Shown in pieces: positions 1-7,120 of a DNA stretch of 12,263 nucleotides. Source of the stretch: DASROJ01 sp035646975 (GTDB lineage: Bacteria > Acidobacteriota > Polarisedimenticolia > JACPZX01 > DASXTC01); contig DASROJ010000032.1 of NCBI GenBank assembly GCA_035646975.1, positions 1 to 12,263 on the forward strand, given 5' to 3'. Made by a program: the position numbers and the translations under genes. The notes under the pieces were generated by a model. It was not told the DNA's origin, ran no database searches, and saw nothing but the letters and a program-made list of their open reading frames with translations. Within the stretch, counting starts at the first letter, position 1, and the number at the start of each line of letters is the position of its first letter.

Positions 1-1371
1 GTCCTGCGCCGGGCGCGGCGCGACCCGGGCCTCTACGTCGAGGAATGCACCAACGGGATCTTCTCGCTGCTGAAGAAAGACTACCAGCCGCGTCGCCAGC
101 GGGCGCGCTCGGCCATTGCACGCATGAGGACGATGCCGGCCCTGCTGTCGGAAGCCCGGACCGAGCTGGTCGAGGTGGTGCCGTTGCTCGCCAGCCTCGC
201 GCGTCAATCGGTCGATGGCGCGCCACCCCTGTTCAACGACAGCCTCGGGATCCTCGAGGATGACCTCTCCGCGCCCGAGCGAGCCGACCTGGTCAACGCA
301 CGCGAAGGAGCGCTCAGAGCTCTGAAGGATTTCGGCGTCTGGCTCAAGTCCGCGGAGAAATCATTCAACGCCCCTCTCGCCATCGGGCGCGAGAGCTACG
401 ACGCCATGCTTCATGATGTCTATCTTCTGCCGCTGGACGCCGATCAGCTCGTCACGATAGGAAACATTGAGCTGGCGCGCGCCAAGGCGATGGAGTCATG
501 GCTTCCCGATCCGACCCTCGCCGACACGCTGCGGCGGCCGGCCGGCAAGCCGCTCCCGGCGAATGGCGGCGAGTTCCGTCGCGGATACGAGGCTCAGACG
601 GCCGCATTGCTTCAGCACCTCGCGCGTCATGAGATCGTGACGATTCCCAACTACATCGGCCCTTTCCGCATCGTCGAGCTTCCCGCGGCCTTCAAGCCGA
701 CTTCGCCGGGCGGCTTCATGAACGCACCGGGTGTCTTCGACTCGGACCCGACCGGCTTCTACTTCCTGCCCGAGTACAATCCCCGGAGCGAGAACTTCTA
801 TCTTCGCGCCGCCCTTTCGGACCCGCGGCCGATCCTCGGGCACGAGGGAATCCCGGGGCATTTCCTCCAGATCTCGATCGCCAACCGCAACACGAACGAG
901 ATCCGCCGCATGCATCAGGACGGGGTGTTCGTGGAGGGCTGGGCCCTCTACGGCGAGGAGATGCTGCTGCGCACCGGACTCTACGATGACAGCCCCGAAG
1001 GACAGGCCCAGGTGATGAGGCTGATGCGATACCGGGCGGCACGCATCCCGGTCGATGTCAGGCTTGCCACCGGCGAGTGGAGCTTTCCCCAGGCGGTGGA
1101 CTTCTTCATGAACGAAGGCGGCCTGGACAGGGAAGCCGCCACGGGTGAGGCGGCCGGCGCCGCGGCCACGCCGGGCCAGAAGATGAACTACATGGTGGGC
1201 AAGTACCAGATCGAGCGCTTGCTGGGCCTGTACCGCGATCGCAAAGGGAAGGACTTCCGCCTTCGCGATTATCACGATCGCCTGCTCGCCAACGGAAGCC
1301 TGCCGTTGTCGATCGTCGAATGGCTCCTGCTGGGGGACGACACGACGTTCAGGAGCCTGAAGACGAAGTAG
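1..1371 (+). CDS. DUF885 family putative zinc metallopeptidase, 5'-truncated by window edge
   Basis: The reading frame is open from base 1, so the start lies outside the window; the first ATG (124) is internal. The visible 456 residues match the C-terminal part of DUF885 proteins, a family of predicted, mostly exported zinc peptidases of about 550-600 aa. What shows this: the metal-site motif HEGIPGH at about residues 281-287 of the fragment, preceded by the YNPRSENFYLRAAL region, and the family block VEGWALYGEEM about 30 residues later. The C-terminal half has the usual helical segment with NYMVGKYQIERL. About 100-150 N-terminal residues, including any signal peptide, should be missing. The substrate is unknown; the family is generally thought to act on peptides. 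Its TAG stop is directly followed, with no spacer, by the stop of the convergent gene on the minus strand, and no terminator hairpin is present between them. Confidence 0.9.
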   Translation, partial: VLRRARRDPGLYVEECTNGIFSLLKKDYQPRRQRARSAIARMRTMPALLSEARTELVEVVPLLASLARQSVDGAPPLFNDSLGILEDDLSAPERADLVNAREGALRALKDFGVWLKSAEKSFNAPLAIGRESYDAMLHDVYLLPLDADQLVTIGNIELARAKAMESWLPDPTLADTLRRPAGKPLPANGGEFRRGYEAQTAALLQHLARHEIVTIPNYIGPFRIVELPAAFKPTSPGGFMNAPGVFDSDPTGFYFLPEYNPRSENFYLRAALSDPRPILGHEGIPGHFLQISIANRNTNEIRRMHQDGVFVEGWALYGEEMLLRTGLYDDSPEGQAQVMRLMRYRAARIPVDVRLATGEWSFPQAVDFFMNEGGLDREAATGEAAGAAATPGQKMNYMVGKYQIERLLGLYRDRKGKDFRLRDYHDRLLANGSLPLSIVEWLLLGDDTTFRSLKTK

Positions 1372-2052
1372 TCACCGGAACGGAGTCAGGCAGACGAAGT
1401 CGATCTCCCTGCCGCCCGTGGCCCCCGAGGCCGGCGGTCCTGCCAGCACGACGGTCTTGCCCATGCGCGCGATGACGCTGCTCGCGACGATTTCCTGTCC
1501 GTCCTGAACCTCGGACACCACCAGCCGGGCGGCCTGCCCGCCGACGGGCTGCCCCTCGACGTGTATCTCCACGCGGTGTCCGTTGTCGTCGAGCACCGCG
1601 GATCCGCCAGAAAGCGCGACGATGCTCGAACCGAGCGACGACAGCTCCCTGAGTGAGAAGACCTCCCGGACCTGCGACTTGAGATCCTCCTCCGACCCGC
1701 CGGCGACATCGGCGTCGCCCAGAACGGTGAAGGATCGCTCGCGGAAGATCGTGGTGATGGAGACCTCCTCGCGCGACGGTTGAGTCCGGCCGCGAAACAG
1801 CTGCACGAGGACATGGTCGGGCGGCCTGGCCAGCGGACGTGGATCAGGCGGGGTGAAGGCGACGAACGCGGGACCCAGCCGTTGCTCGACCGCCTTTGAC
1901 GGGGCAAGCCTCGCAGGCGAGGAAAGCGCGGCGGCCGAGGCGGCCACCACGGCGCAGGCCACCGTCGCCAGCAGGACCTGCCGGACGCGATTCAGCATCC
2001 CATCGGGCATCCCGATCCTCCTCGCCATCCGTGTGAGCGTCGGCATCTTCAT
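1372..2052 (-). CDS. hypothetical signal-anchored extracytoplasmic protein, third gene of ECF sigma cassette
   Basis: I do not recognise this 226-aa protein. It has a basic N-terminus, one hydrophobic segment at about residues 26-43 (signal peptide or membrane anchor), then a roughly 180-residue extracytoplasmic part with no membrane segments. That part contains a Pro-rich stretch (PPDPRPLARPPD), a mostly beta-like middle and a C-terminal GKTVVLAGPP block. The C-terminal block faintly recalls strand motifs of secretin-type proteins, but this is too weak for a call. The start chosen is the ATG whose ATGA overlaps the upstream gene's TGA, the same coupling used earlier in the cassette. An open frame continues another 34 codons upstream inside the previous gene but is unlikely to be used. 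Co-transcription with a sigma factor and a membrane protein suggests an output or sensor accessory in the envelope. That is inference from position only. Confidence 0.8.
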   Translation of the reverse strand: MKMPTLTRMARRIGMPDGMLNRVRQVLLATVACAVVAASAAALSSPARLAPSKAVEQRLGPAFVAFTPPDPRPLARPPDHVLVQLFRGRTQPSREEVSITTIFRERSFTVLGDADVAGGSEEDLKSQVREVFSLRELSSLGSSIVALSGGSAVLDDNGHRVEIHVEGQPVGGQAARLVVSEVQDGQEIVASSVIARMGKTVVLAGPPASGATGGREIDFVCLTPFR

Positions 2053-2486
2053 TGCGGCATCGCCAGTCGTCGATCGATCACGACGTAGGAGATATCGGGT
2101 TCGAACGATTGCAGGACGACGTATCCGGATCGGCGTCCGCCGCTGCTGGTCCACTCCACCGACACGGCCGGATCGCCGTCCCCGCTGACGTTCACCAGGG
2201 TCGGGGACGACGGCTCGCGCCGGGGCTCGCGCGGCGCGCCACCGTTGTAGATCAGCCCCGCGGCGGCCGCCATCAGCATCATGATCGTCGCGATCGCCAC
2301 CGCGCGCGGGGGAACACCGTCACGCTTCGGAGGCTCCGGCGGCCGGGAGCTCGCGGGGTCGCTTCTGTGATCCTCGATGCGCGCGCACACGTCCTCCCAG
2401 AAGCCCTCGTCCCATCCCTGCGGCGGCTTTTCGTCGGGCCTGGTTCCGAACGGGTCTTGGATGTCGAACTCGTGTCGCTCGCTCAC
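2049..2486 (-). CDS. small single-pass membrane protein, putative anti-sigma factor
   Basis: This is a 145-aa protein with a cytoplasmic-looking acidic N-terminal part of about 60 residues (including GWDEGFWEDVCARIEDH), one membrane segment at about residues 61-80, and a roughly 65-residue outer part ending in SYVVIDRR. It starts with GTG inside a GTGA overlap with the sigma gene's stop and ends in an ATGA overlap with the next gene, so all three are probably translationally coupled. Position directly after an ECF sigma gene, plus the N-in, one-helix layout, fits an anti-sigma factor. However, the HxxxCxxC zinc motif of ZAS-type anti-sigma factors is absent; there is only a single Cys at residue 34. 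The role is therefore assigned from context. It could instead be an unrelated membrane partner of the third gene. Confidence 0.8.
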   Translation of the reverse strand: MSERHEFDIQDPFGTRPDEKPPQGWDEGFWEDVCARIEDHRSDPASSRPPEPPKRDGVPPRAVAIATIMMLMAAAAGLIYNGGAPREPRREPSSPTLVNVSGDGDPAVSVEWTSSGGRRSGYVVLQSFEPDISYVVIDRRLAMPQ

Positions 2487-3079
2487 TCGTTGACCTCCGC
2501 GGTGACTGCCTCGACGTCGGACTCGCCGGTCGGGCTTTCAGCGCCCAGCAGCTCGCGCAGACGTCGCCGGGCGAGGAATCGCAGCACGCGAACCGTGCTG
2601 GCGGTGCAGGCGATCATCGAAGCGGCCTCGGTGGCGGTGAACCCGTGCAGATCGCACAGCACCACGGCCTGGCGTTGACGGGGGGTCAGCCGTCCCAGAG
2701 CCTCCTTGAGGCTCAAGGCGCTCAGCGTGTCGAAAGGGGCGGGGGCCTCCGAGGCCAGCAGCCGGAGCGATTCTCCCGCCCGGGCTCGCATCCGGCGATT
2801 GCGCAGCCGGTCGGTGGCGAGTCGGGCGGCGATCGTGAAAATCCAGGCGCCGAACGGCCTGCCGGGGTCATAGCGGTTCAGGCAGAGATAGGCGCGGGCG
2901 AAGGTTTCCTGGGCCAGATCACGGGCTTCCTCCCAGTCGCCAAGAAAGTGATAGGCCAGACGGATGATCCGGGAGCCGTACAGGCTCACCAGCGGCTCGA
3001 AGGCTTCCACCGAGCCCGAGCGGGCCCGTTCTATCGCGGTTCGCTCTTCATCCTGCGGCGTCATCGCCCGTTGTGTCAT
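2483..3079 (-). CDS. ECF-type RNA polymerase sigma factor
   Basis: This is a 198-aa sigma-70 family protein with only regions 2 and 4. Region 2 runs from about residue 27 to 93, with the core-binding and -10 recognition block DWEEARDLAQETFARAY followed by the PFGAWIFTIAARLATDRLR helix. Region 4 runs from about 122 to 177, with ALGRLTPRQRQAVVLCDLHG and a helix-turn-helix ending in STVRVLRFLARRRLREL, which lacks the usual VKSRLxRAR pattern in the recognition helix. The frame opens at a GTG 42 bases upstream (3121), but I place the start at the ATG at 3079. An ECF-like promoter overlaps the GTG and would initiate downstream of it, and the ATG has a GGGAA just upstream. The protein should direct RNA polymerase to envelope or stress promoters, including its own, and is first in a three-gene coupled cassette. 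Confidence 0.92.
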   Translation of the reverse strand: MTQRAMTPQDEERTAIERARSGSVEAFEPLVSLYGSRIIRLAYHFLGDWEEARDLAQETFARAYLCLNRYDPGRPFGAWIFTIAARLATDRLRNRRMRARAGESLRLLASEAPAPFDTLSALSLKEALGRLTPRQRQAVVLCDLHGFTATEAASMIACTASTVRVLRFLARRRLRELLGAESPTGESDVEAVTAEVNE

Positions 3080-3113
3080 GGCGCTTTCCCGGCCTTTCTG
3101 CCCATCACTACGA

Positions 3114-3141
3114 TTCGACACCGCGGAGCGTTTATGGTTCC
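3114..3141 (-). promoter_or_regulatory. candidate ECF (RpoE-like) autoregulatory promoter
   Basis: On the minus strand, GGAACC (3141-3136) is followed after 17 bases by TCGAA (3118-3114). This resembles the E. coli RpoE-type pattern of a GGAAC-type -35 and a TCnnA-type -10 with roughly 16-17 bp between. Transcription would begin near 3107, giving a leader of about 28 nt before the ATG at 3079. Position directly in front of the sigma gene supports autoregulation. This was found by eye; the recognition consensus of this particular sigma is unknown. Confidence 0.45.
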
Positions 3142-3161
3142 CGCTTTTCCCCCGGTTTTCT

Positions 3162-3170
3162 TGGTATATT
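3162..3170 (+). promoter_or_regulatory. candidate extended -10 promoter for the M1 peptidase gene
   Basis: TGG immediately followed by TATATT matches the extended -10 form TGnTATAAT at all but one base. No convincing -35 hexamer is present at the usual distance, as is common for extended -10 promoters. The start would fall near 3177, about 25 nt before the ATG at 3202. The element lies in an AT-richer gap shared with the divergent sigma cassette. Confidence 0.4.
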
Positions 3171-3201
3171 CGCCTGATTCTGGGTATCTTTGAGAACTCA
3201 T

Positions 3202-5427
3202 ATGCCGTATCGGCTGGCTCGTTCGGTCATCATCCTATTAATAACGTGTCTCGCGCCCCCGTTGCGGGGGTTCGCGCAGGAGACACGTGCGGCCGCCGCC
3301 AGGCCGCCGACGCCGGACGAGCGCCGGGTGATCCGGCTCCAGGAGCATGCGCCCCGCGGAGGAGCCAACGCCCTGGCGCGGCAGGTCGCGTCGCTCACCG
3401 CGCCACGGCCGGTCGACGTCCAGCGATACACCATCGACCTGAAGGTCATCCCGGCCACGACGAGGATCGAGGGAACGGTGCGCCTCCAGGCGCTGGTGGA
3501 GACAGCCGGGTTGAGCGCCCTCGACGTCGGGTTGTACGATGTCCTCGCGGTCACTTCGATCCGCAAGGGGGTGACCGCGCTGGCCTTCACGCGCGGGAGC
3601 AATCTGCTTCACATCACCCTCGATCGCCCGTACGCGCTCGGTGAGTTGCTCGATTTTTCCATCGACTGGTCCGGCACGCCCCCGGCGGCCGGGTACGGCG
3701 CGTTCACGTTTCGCACGCACGGCGCCACCGCCCAGCCCATCATTTCCTCGTTGTCCGAGGACATCTACGCGCCGGTCTGGTGGCCCTGCATCGATGACCC
3801 GACCGACAAGGCGATCGTCGACATGAACCTCAACGTGCCCGACACCCTGATCGGCGTGTCGAACGGCCTGTTGACAGCGACGATCGTCGTGGGCGATGGA
3901 ACCAGGACATTCCAGTGGCGTTCCGCCTATCCGATCAGCACCTACCTGGTGTCGGTGGCGATCTCGAACTACTCGACCATCACCGACAGCTATCCACCTG
4001 TCACAGGCGGCCCGCCGATGCTCGTGGAGCACTATGTCTATCCCGAGAAGCTCGCGGCGGCTCAGATCGATTTCTCGGTGACCGTGCCGCAGCTCGTCTT
4101 TTTCTCCGGTCTGTTCGGCGAGTACCCGTTTGTCAGCGAGAAGTACGGTCATGCGCTCTTCCCGTTCGGTGGAGGCATGGAGCACCAGACGGGCACCTCG
4201 TACGGCGCCGCCCAGGTGACGGGCGATCATCGATACGACTGGATCGTCGCTCACGAGATGGCGCACCAGTGGTGGGGTGACAGTGTCACGCTGTCGAACT
4301 GGAAGGAGACCTGGCTCAACGAGGGATTCGCCTCCTATTCAGAGGCGCTCTGGTGGGAGCACCTGAACGGAGCCGCCGGACTTCGATCCTACATGGCAGG
4401 ATTCGATACGCGGCCCTTCTGCGGGACGTTGGCCGATCCGGGCACCTGCAACAACTTCGGCCACACCGTGTATGACCGCGGCGCCTGGGTGCTGCACATG
4501 CTCCGGCGAAGGGTCGGCGATGCATCGTTTTTCCTGGGGCTGCGCCATTACGGCTTCGACTACAAGTACTCCAACGCAACCACTCCGGACTTCAGGGTCG
4601 AGATGGAGTCGGCCTCGGGAAAGGCGCTCTTCAGCTTCTTCGATCGATGGGTCTATCAGAGCGGCGAGCCGAGCTACCGGTGGGGATGGAGCGCGGCTTG
4701 GACGCCGGCGGGGTGGGTCACCCATGTCCGAATCGAGCAAATCCAGGCCGGCCCGGTTTTCGACATGCCGGTTGACCTCAAGGTGAACACCGCGGCCGGC
4801 TTCGCCACGACGACCGTGGAAAACACGACGCTGGGCCAGGATTTCGCACTGCCACCGACGGCGTCACAGCCGACAAGCGTGGAATTCGATCCGGAGTACT
4901 GGATCCTCAAGACGGTGACGACCATGACCTTGCCGGACGCCGATGCCGACGGCGTTCCGGACACGGCCGACTCCTGCGTGCTGGTCGCCAACCCGGCGCA
5001 GGAAGATCTCGACGGTGATGGAACGGGTGATGTCTGCGATCCGGATATCGACGGCGACGGGAGGGCCAATGGCTCCGACTGCGCTCCGCGGGACGCCACC
5101 GCCTCGGATTTTCCGGCCGAGTCGACGAACCTGAGCGTGGTGGGCGTCAATCCCTCGCAGCTCGGGTGGGACCCCGACCCGGCGCAGGGGACCGGCCTGG
5201 TGTTCGACCTGCTGCGGGGGGATGTCGCGACGCTGATCTCCGATGGGGGTGTGGCCTCGGCGTCCTGTCTCGAGACCGGTCTGGTGCAGTCCTCGGCCAC
5301 CGATCCCGACCTGCCGGCGGCAGGGCTTGCGTTCTATTACCTGGTGCGCGAGCGAAACGCCTGCGGCACCGGTCCCCTGGGATTCGACTCGTCCGGTCAG
5401 CCAAGACAGTCGCTTGCCTGTCCCTGA
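3202..5427 (+). CDS. secreted M1-family zinc metallopeptidase with thrombospondin type 3 repeats
   Basis: This 741-aa protein has an N-terminal signal peptide (about residues 1-25, ending near GFAQ), a beta-rich N-terminal domain with the exopeptidase motif GGMEH at 324-328 (GAMEN in classical members), and a gluzincin site HEMAH at 351-355 with the third zinc ligand Glu374 in NEGFASY, exactly the HExxH-18-E spacing. It should be an exported aminopeptidase. The helical C-terminal domain of ERAP-type M1 enzymes is not evident. Instead, Asp-rich calcium-binding type 3 thrombospondin repeats follow at about 579-620 (DADADGVPDTADSC, then DLDGDGTGDVCDPDIDGDG). The last ~110 residues look like a fibronectin-like module with Cys pairs ending in CP. 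The start is the ATG after TGAGAA at about 6 nt; a TTG four codons upstream lacks a ribosome binding site. It is divergent from the sigma gene. Confidence 0.93.
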   Translation: MPYRLARSVIILLITCLAPPLRGFAQETRAAAARPPTPDERRVIRLQEHAPRGGANALARQVASLTAPRPVDVQRYTIDLKVIPATTRIEGTVRLQALVETAGLSALDVGLYDVLAVTSIRKGVTALAFTRGSNLLHITLDRPYALGELLDFSIDWSGTPPAAGYGAFTFRTHGATAQPIISSLSEDIYAPVWWPCIDDPTDKAIVDMNLNVPDTLIGVSNGLLTATIVVGDGTRTFQWRSAYPISTYLVSVAISNYSTITDSYPPVTGGPPMLVEHYVYPEKLAAAQIDFSVTVPQLVFFSGLFGEYPFVSEKYGHALFPFGGGMEHQTGTSYGAAQVTGDHRYDWIVAHEMAHQWWGDSVTLSNWKETWLNEGFASYSEALWWEHLNGAAGLRSYMAGFDTRPFCGTLADPGTCNNFGHTVYDRGAWVLHMLRRRVGDASFFLGLRHYGFDYKYSNATTPDFRVEMESASGKALFSFFDRWVYQSGEPSYRWGWSAAWTPAGWVTHVRIEQIQAGPVFDMPVDLKVNTAAGFATTTVENTTLGQDFALPPTASQPTSVEFDPEYWILKTVTTMTLPDADADGVPDTADSCVLVANPAQEDLDGDGTGDVCDPDIDGDGRANGSDCAPRDATASDFPAESTNLSVVGVNPSQLGWDPDPAQGTGLVFDLLRGDVATLISDGGVASASCLETGLVQSSATDPDLPAAGLAFYYLVRERNACGTGPLGFDSSGQPRQSLACP

Positions 5428-5458
5428 CCGCCCCGGCGGCCGGCAGGATCACCCGAGT

Positions 5459-7120
5459 TCAGCTGCCGTTGCGATGACTTCCCGCCGAGCGCGCGGTGTC
5501 CGCCGCTTCAGTCCCGCTGGGCTCGGTCAGCTCGATGCCGTGGTGGCGCAGCGCGGCGCGATACTCCTCTGAGGCGAGAAGCTGCTGCTCCTTCTCGCGC
5601 CCGGCGAGGTAGGCATCGCCGGAGTCCCGCAGGGCAAGATCGACGATGCCCGGGTGAACGACCAGCTCGTAGGTTCGTCCCGGTTTCATGCGCAACAGCA
5701 GCGACTGCAGCACCGCGAGGGTCGGCCGGCGCATCAACGCGGTGCCGGAGCCGCGCGCTTCTACGAAGCGGTCGATTCCGGCGCGCCGGGCCGCGCGGGA
5801 CGCCAGCGAGAGCAGCAGTCCTTTGAGGTCGGGCCACCGGCCGCGGCCGCGCACGGGTCCATCCATCGCCCGCACCGGGATGCCCTCCTCCTTCGCCAGC
5901 GGCAGGGTGATCTTCGAACAGAAGCGGGGAAGCAGGTGCACATGATGATGGCTGTCGAGATGCGCCACACGCACACCGGCCGCGCGCACGGCGGCGATTT
6001 GAGCTCTCCACTCGGAACGCACCTGCTTGCTGCGGACCCGCCCCGTGAAGAACCGGAAGAGAAACCGGCCCAGCGGGTAGAACTCCCCCGAACCATCCAC
6101 CAGGCTGCGCACCTGCCCGGTGGGCAGCACCGGGCGTCCCTGGGTGAGATTCAGATGCACGCCAAAGCTGAACCCGGGATGGTCGGCCGCCCATCGCATC
6201 GCCGCCGGCGCGTGAGGTGTGCCCAGCATGATCGACGTGCTGGTGAGGAAACCCGCCTCCAGCCCTTCCTGGATCGCCTGGTTCACGCCGGGCGAAAGAC
6301 CGAAATCGTCCGCGCGCACGACCAGCCGTGCCGGGTCGGTGGTCTCGACGTCGCGCAGGTACGCGCCGCGCAGCGAACGGTACCGGATGTGCAGCAGGTC
6401 GCGCAGCATCACGGCAGAGTCGTAGACGAATCGCACGGTGCTCGGCTCGCTGTCGTAGCGGAACGAGACGGCCGTCTCCACGATGCGGGCGTCCCGATCC
6501 ATCAAAGCGCGCAGCAGCTCCACGTCGAATGAAAACCCGTTCATCACGAGCCGGCCGAGGATCGGTCGCACCACCTCGGTGCGAAAACCCTTGAGCCCGG
6601 CCTGCGTGTCGAGAAGACGCGGCACGGTGAGCACGCGGCACAGCAGATTGAAGAACCGACCCATGACGTGGCGCGTGTACAGGTACGAGAAGAACGACGG
6701 GCTGATCAGGTAGGTGCTCTCGGGCAGGACACGGCAGGCGATGGAGACGTCGGCGCCGGCCTCGAGCTGGGCCAGGACCCTGGAGGCGTTTTCGACCGGA
6801 TAGGCCAGGTCGCAGTCGGTGAAGATGACGTAGGTGCCGCGCGCCAGCCCGAGCCCCACCCGTATCGCGAATCCCTTGCCGCGGTTTTCCGTGAACCGAA
6901 TCCTGGAGATCGCGGCGCCTTCGTGGGCCAGCGCGAAACGCTCGATGATCTCGTGCGAGCCGTCGGTGGAGCAGTCGTCGACGATGACCAGCTCCCAGAC
7001 CTCGGGGCGCGCGCTCAGCCATGCATGTACTTTGCGCAGCGTGCCCTCGAGCAGCGACTGCGCGTTGTACACCGGCAGCACGAAAGTCACGAGCGGCTTT
7101 TGGGCGAAGTCGAGGATCAT
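5459..7120 (-). CDS. bifunctional GT2 glycosyltransferase / YdjC (ChbG/HpnK)-type carbohydrate deacetylase fusion
   Basis: This 553-aa protein has two complete-looking enzymes in one chain. Residues ~8-250 are a GT2 fold like polyprenyl-phosphate sugar transferases: LPVYNA, VDDCS at 47-51, ENRGKGFAIRVG, the metal-binding TDCDLAYP at 101-108, and DTQAGLKGFR at 171-180, which resembles the DTQCGFK signature of ALG5-type enzymes. No C-terminal membrane helices follow, unlike ArnC. Residues ~265-530 are a YdjC-type deacetylase: RADDFG at 269-274, GVHLNL at 320-325, the metal-site HLDSHHHVH at 387-395, and VVHPG at 487-491. The predicted role is to load an N-acetylated sugar on a lipid phosphate and deacetylate it, on the cytoplasmic face. 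ATGA overlap with the upstream ArnT-like gene implies coupled translation. The acceptor and sugar are unknown. The last ~20 residues are a polar, low-complexity tail. Confidence 0.9.
   Translation of the reverse strand: MILDFAQKPLVTFVLPVYNAQSLLEGTLRKVHAWLSARPEVWELVIVDDCSTDGSHEIIERFALAHEGAAISRIRFTENRGKGFAIRVGLGLARGTYVIFTDCDLAYPVENASRVLAQLEAGADVSIACRVLPESTYLISPSFFSYLYTRHVMGRFFNLLCRVLTVPRLLDTQAGLKGFRTEVVRPILGRLVMNGFSFDVELLRALMDRDARIVETAVSFRYDSEPSTVRFVYDSAVMLRDLLHIRYRSLRGAYLRDVETTDPARLVVRADDFGLSPGVNQAIQEGLEAGFLTSTSIMLGTPHAPAAMRWAADHPGFSFGVHLNLTQGRPVLPTGQVRSLVDGSGEFYPLGRFLFRFFTGRVRSKQVRSEWRAQIAAVRAAGVRVAHLDSHHHVHLLPRFCSKITLPLAKEEGIPVRAMDGPVRGRGRWPDLKGLLLSLASRAARRAGIDRFVEARGSGTALMRRPTLAVLQSLLLRMKPGRTYELVVHPGIVDLALRDSGDAYLAGREKEQQLLASEEYRAALRHHGIELTEPSGTEAADTARSAGSHRNGS

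Noticed and set aside
496..1275. 259-aa minus-strand ORF opposite the DUF885 gene
   Set aside because: It lies antisense to the conserved HEGIPGH and VEGWALY blocks; composition and lack of motifs mark it as a shadow frame.
3080..3121. GTG start at 3121 for the sigma factor
   Set aside because: It has no ribosome binding site, and the candidate autoregulatory promoter would initiate downstream of it.
3238..4266. 342-aa minus-strand ORF inside the M1 peptidase gene
   Set aside because: It is antisense to a well-supported gene, rich in Arg/His/Gly as expected of a GC-rich shadow frame, with no recognisable domain.
5428..5458. Terminator between the M1 gene and the convergent fusion gene
   Set aside because: The short GC-rich palindromic bases (CCGCC/GGCGG) have almost no loop and no T-tract on either strand.
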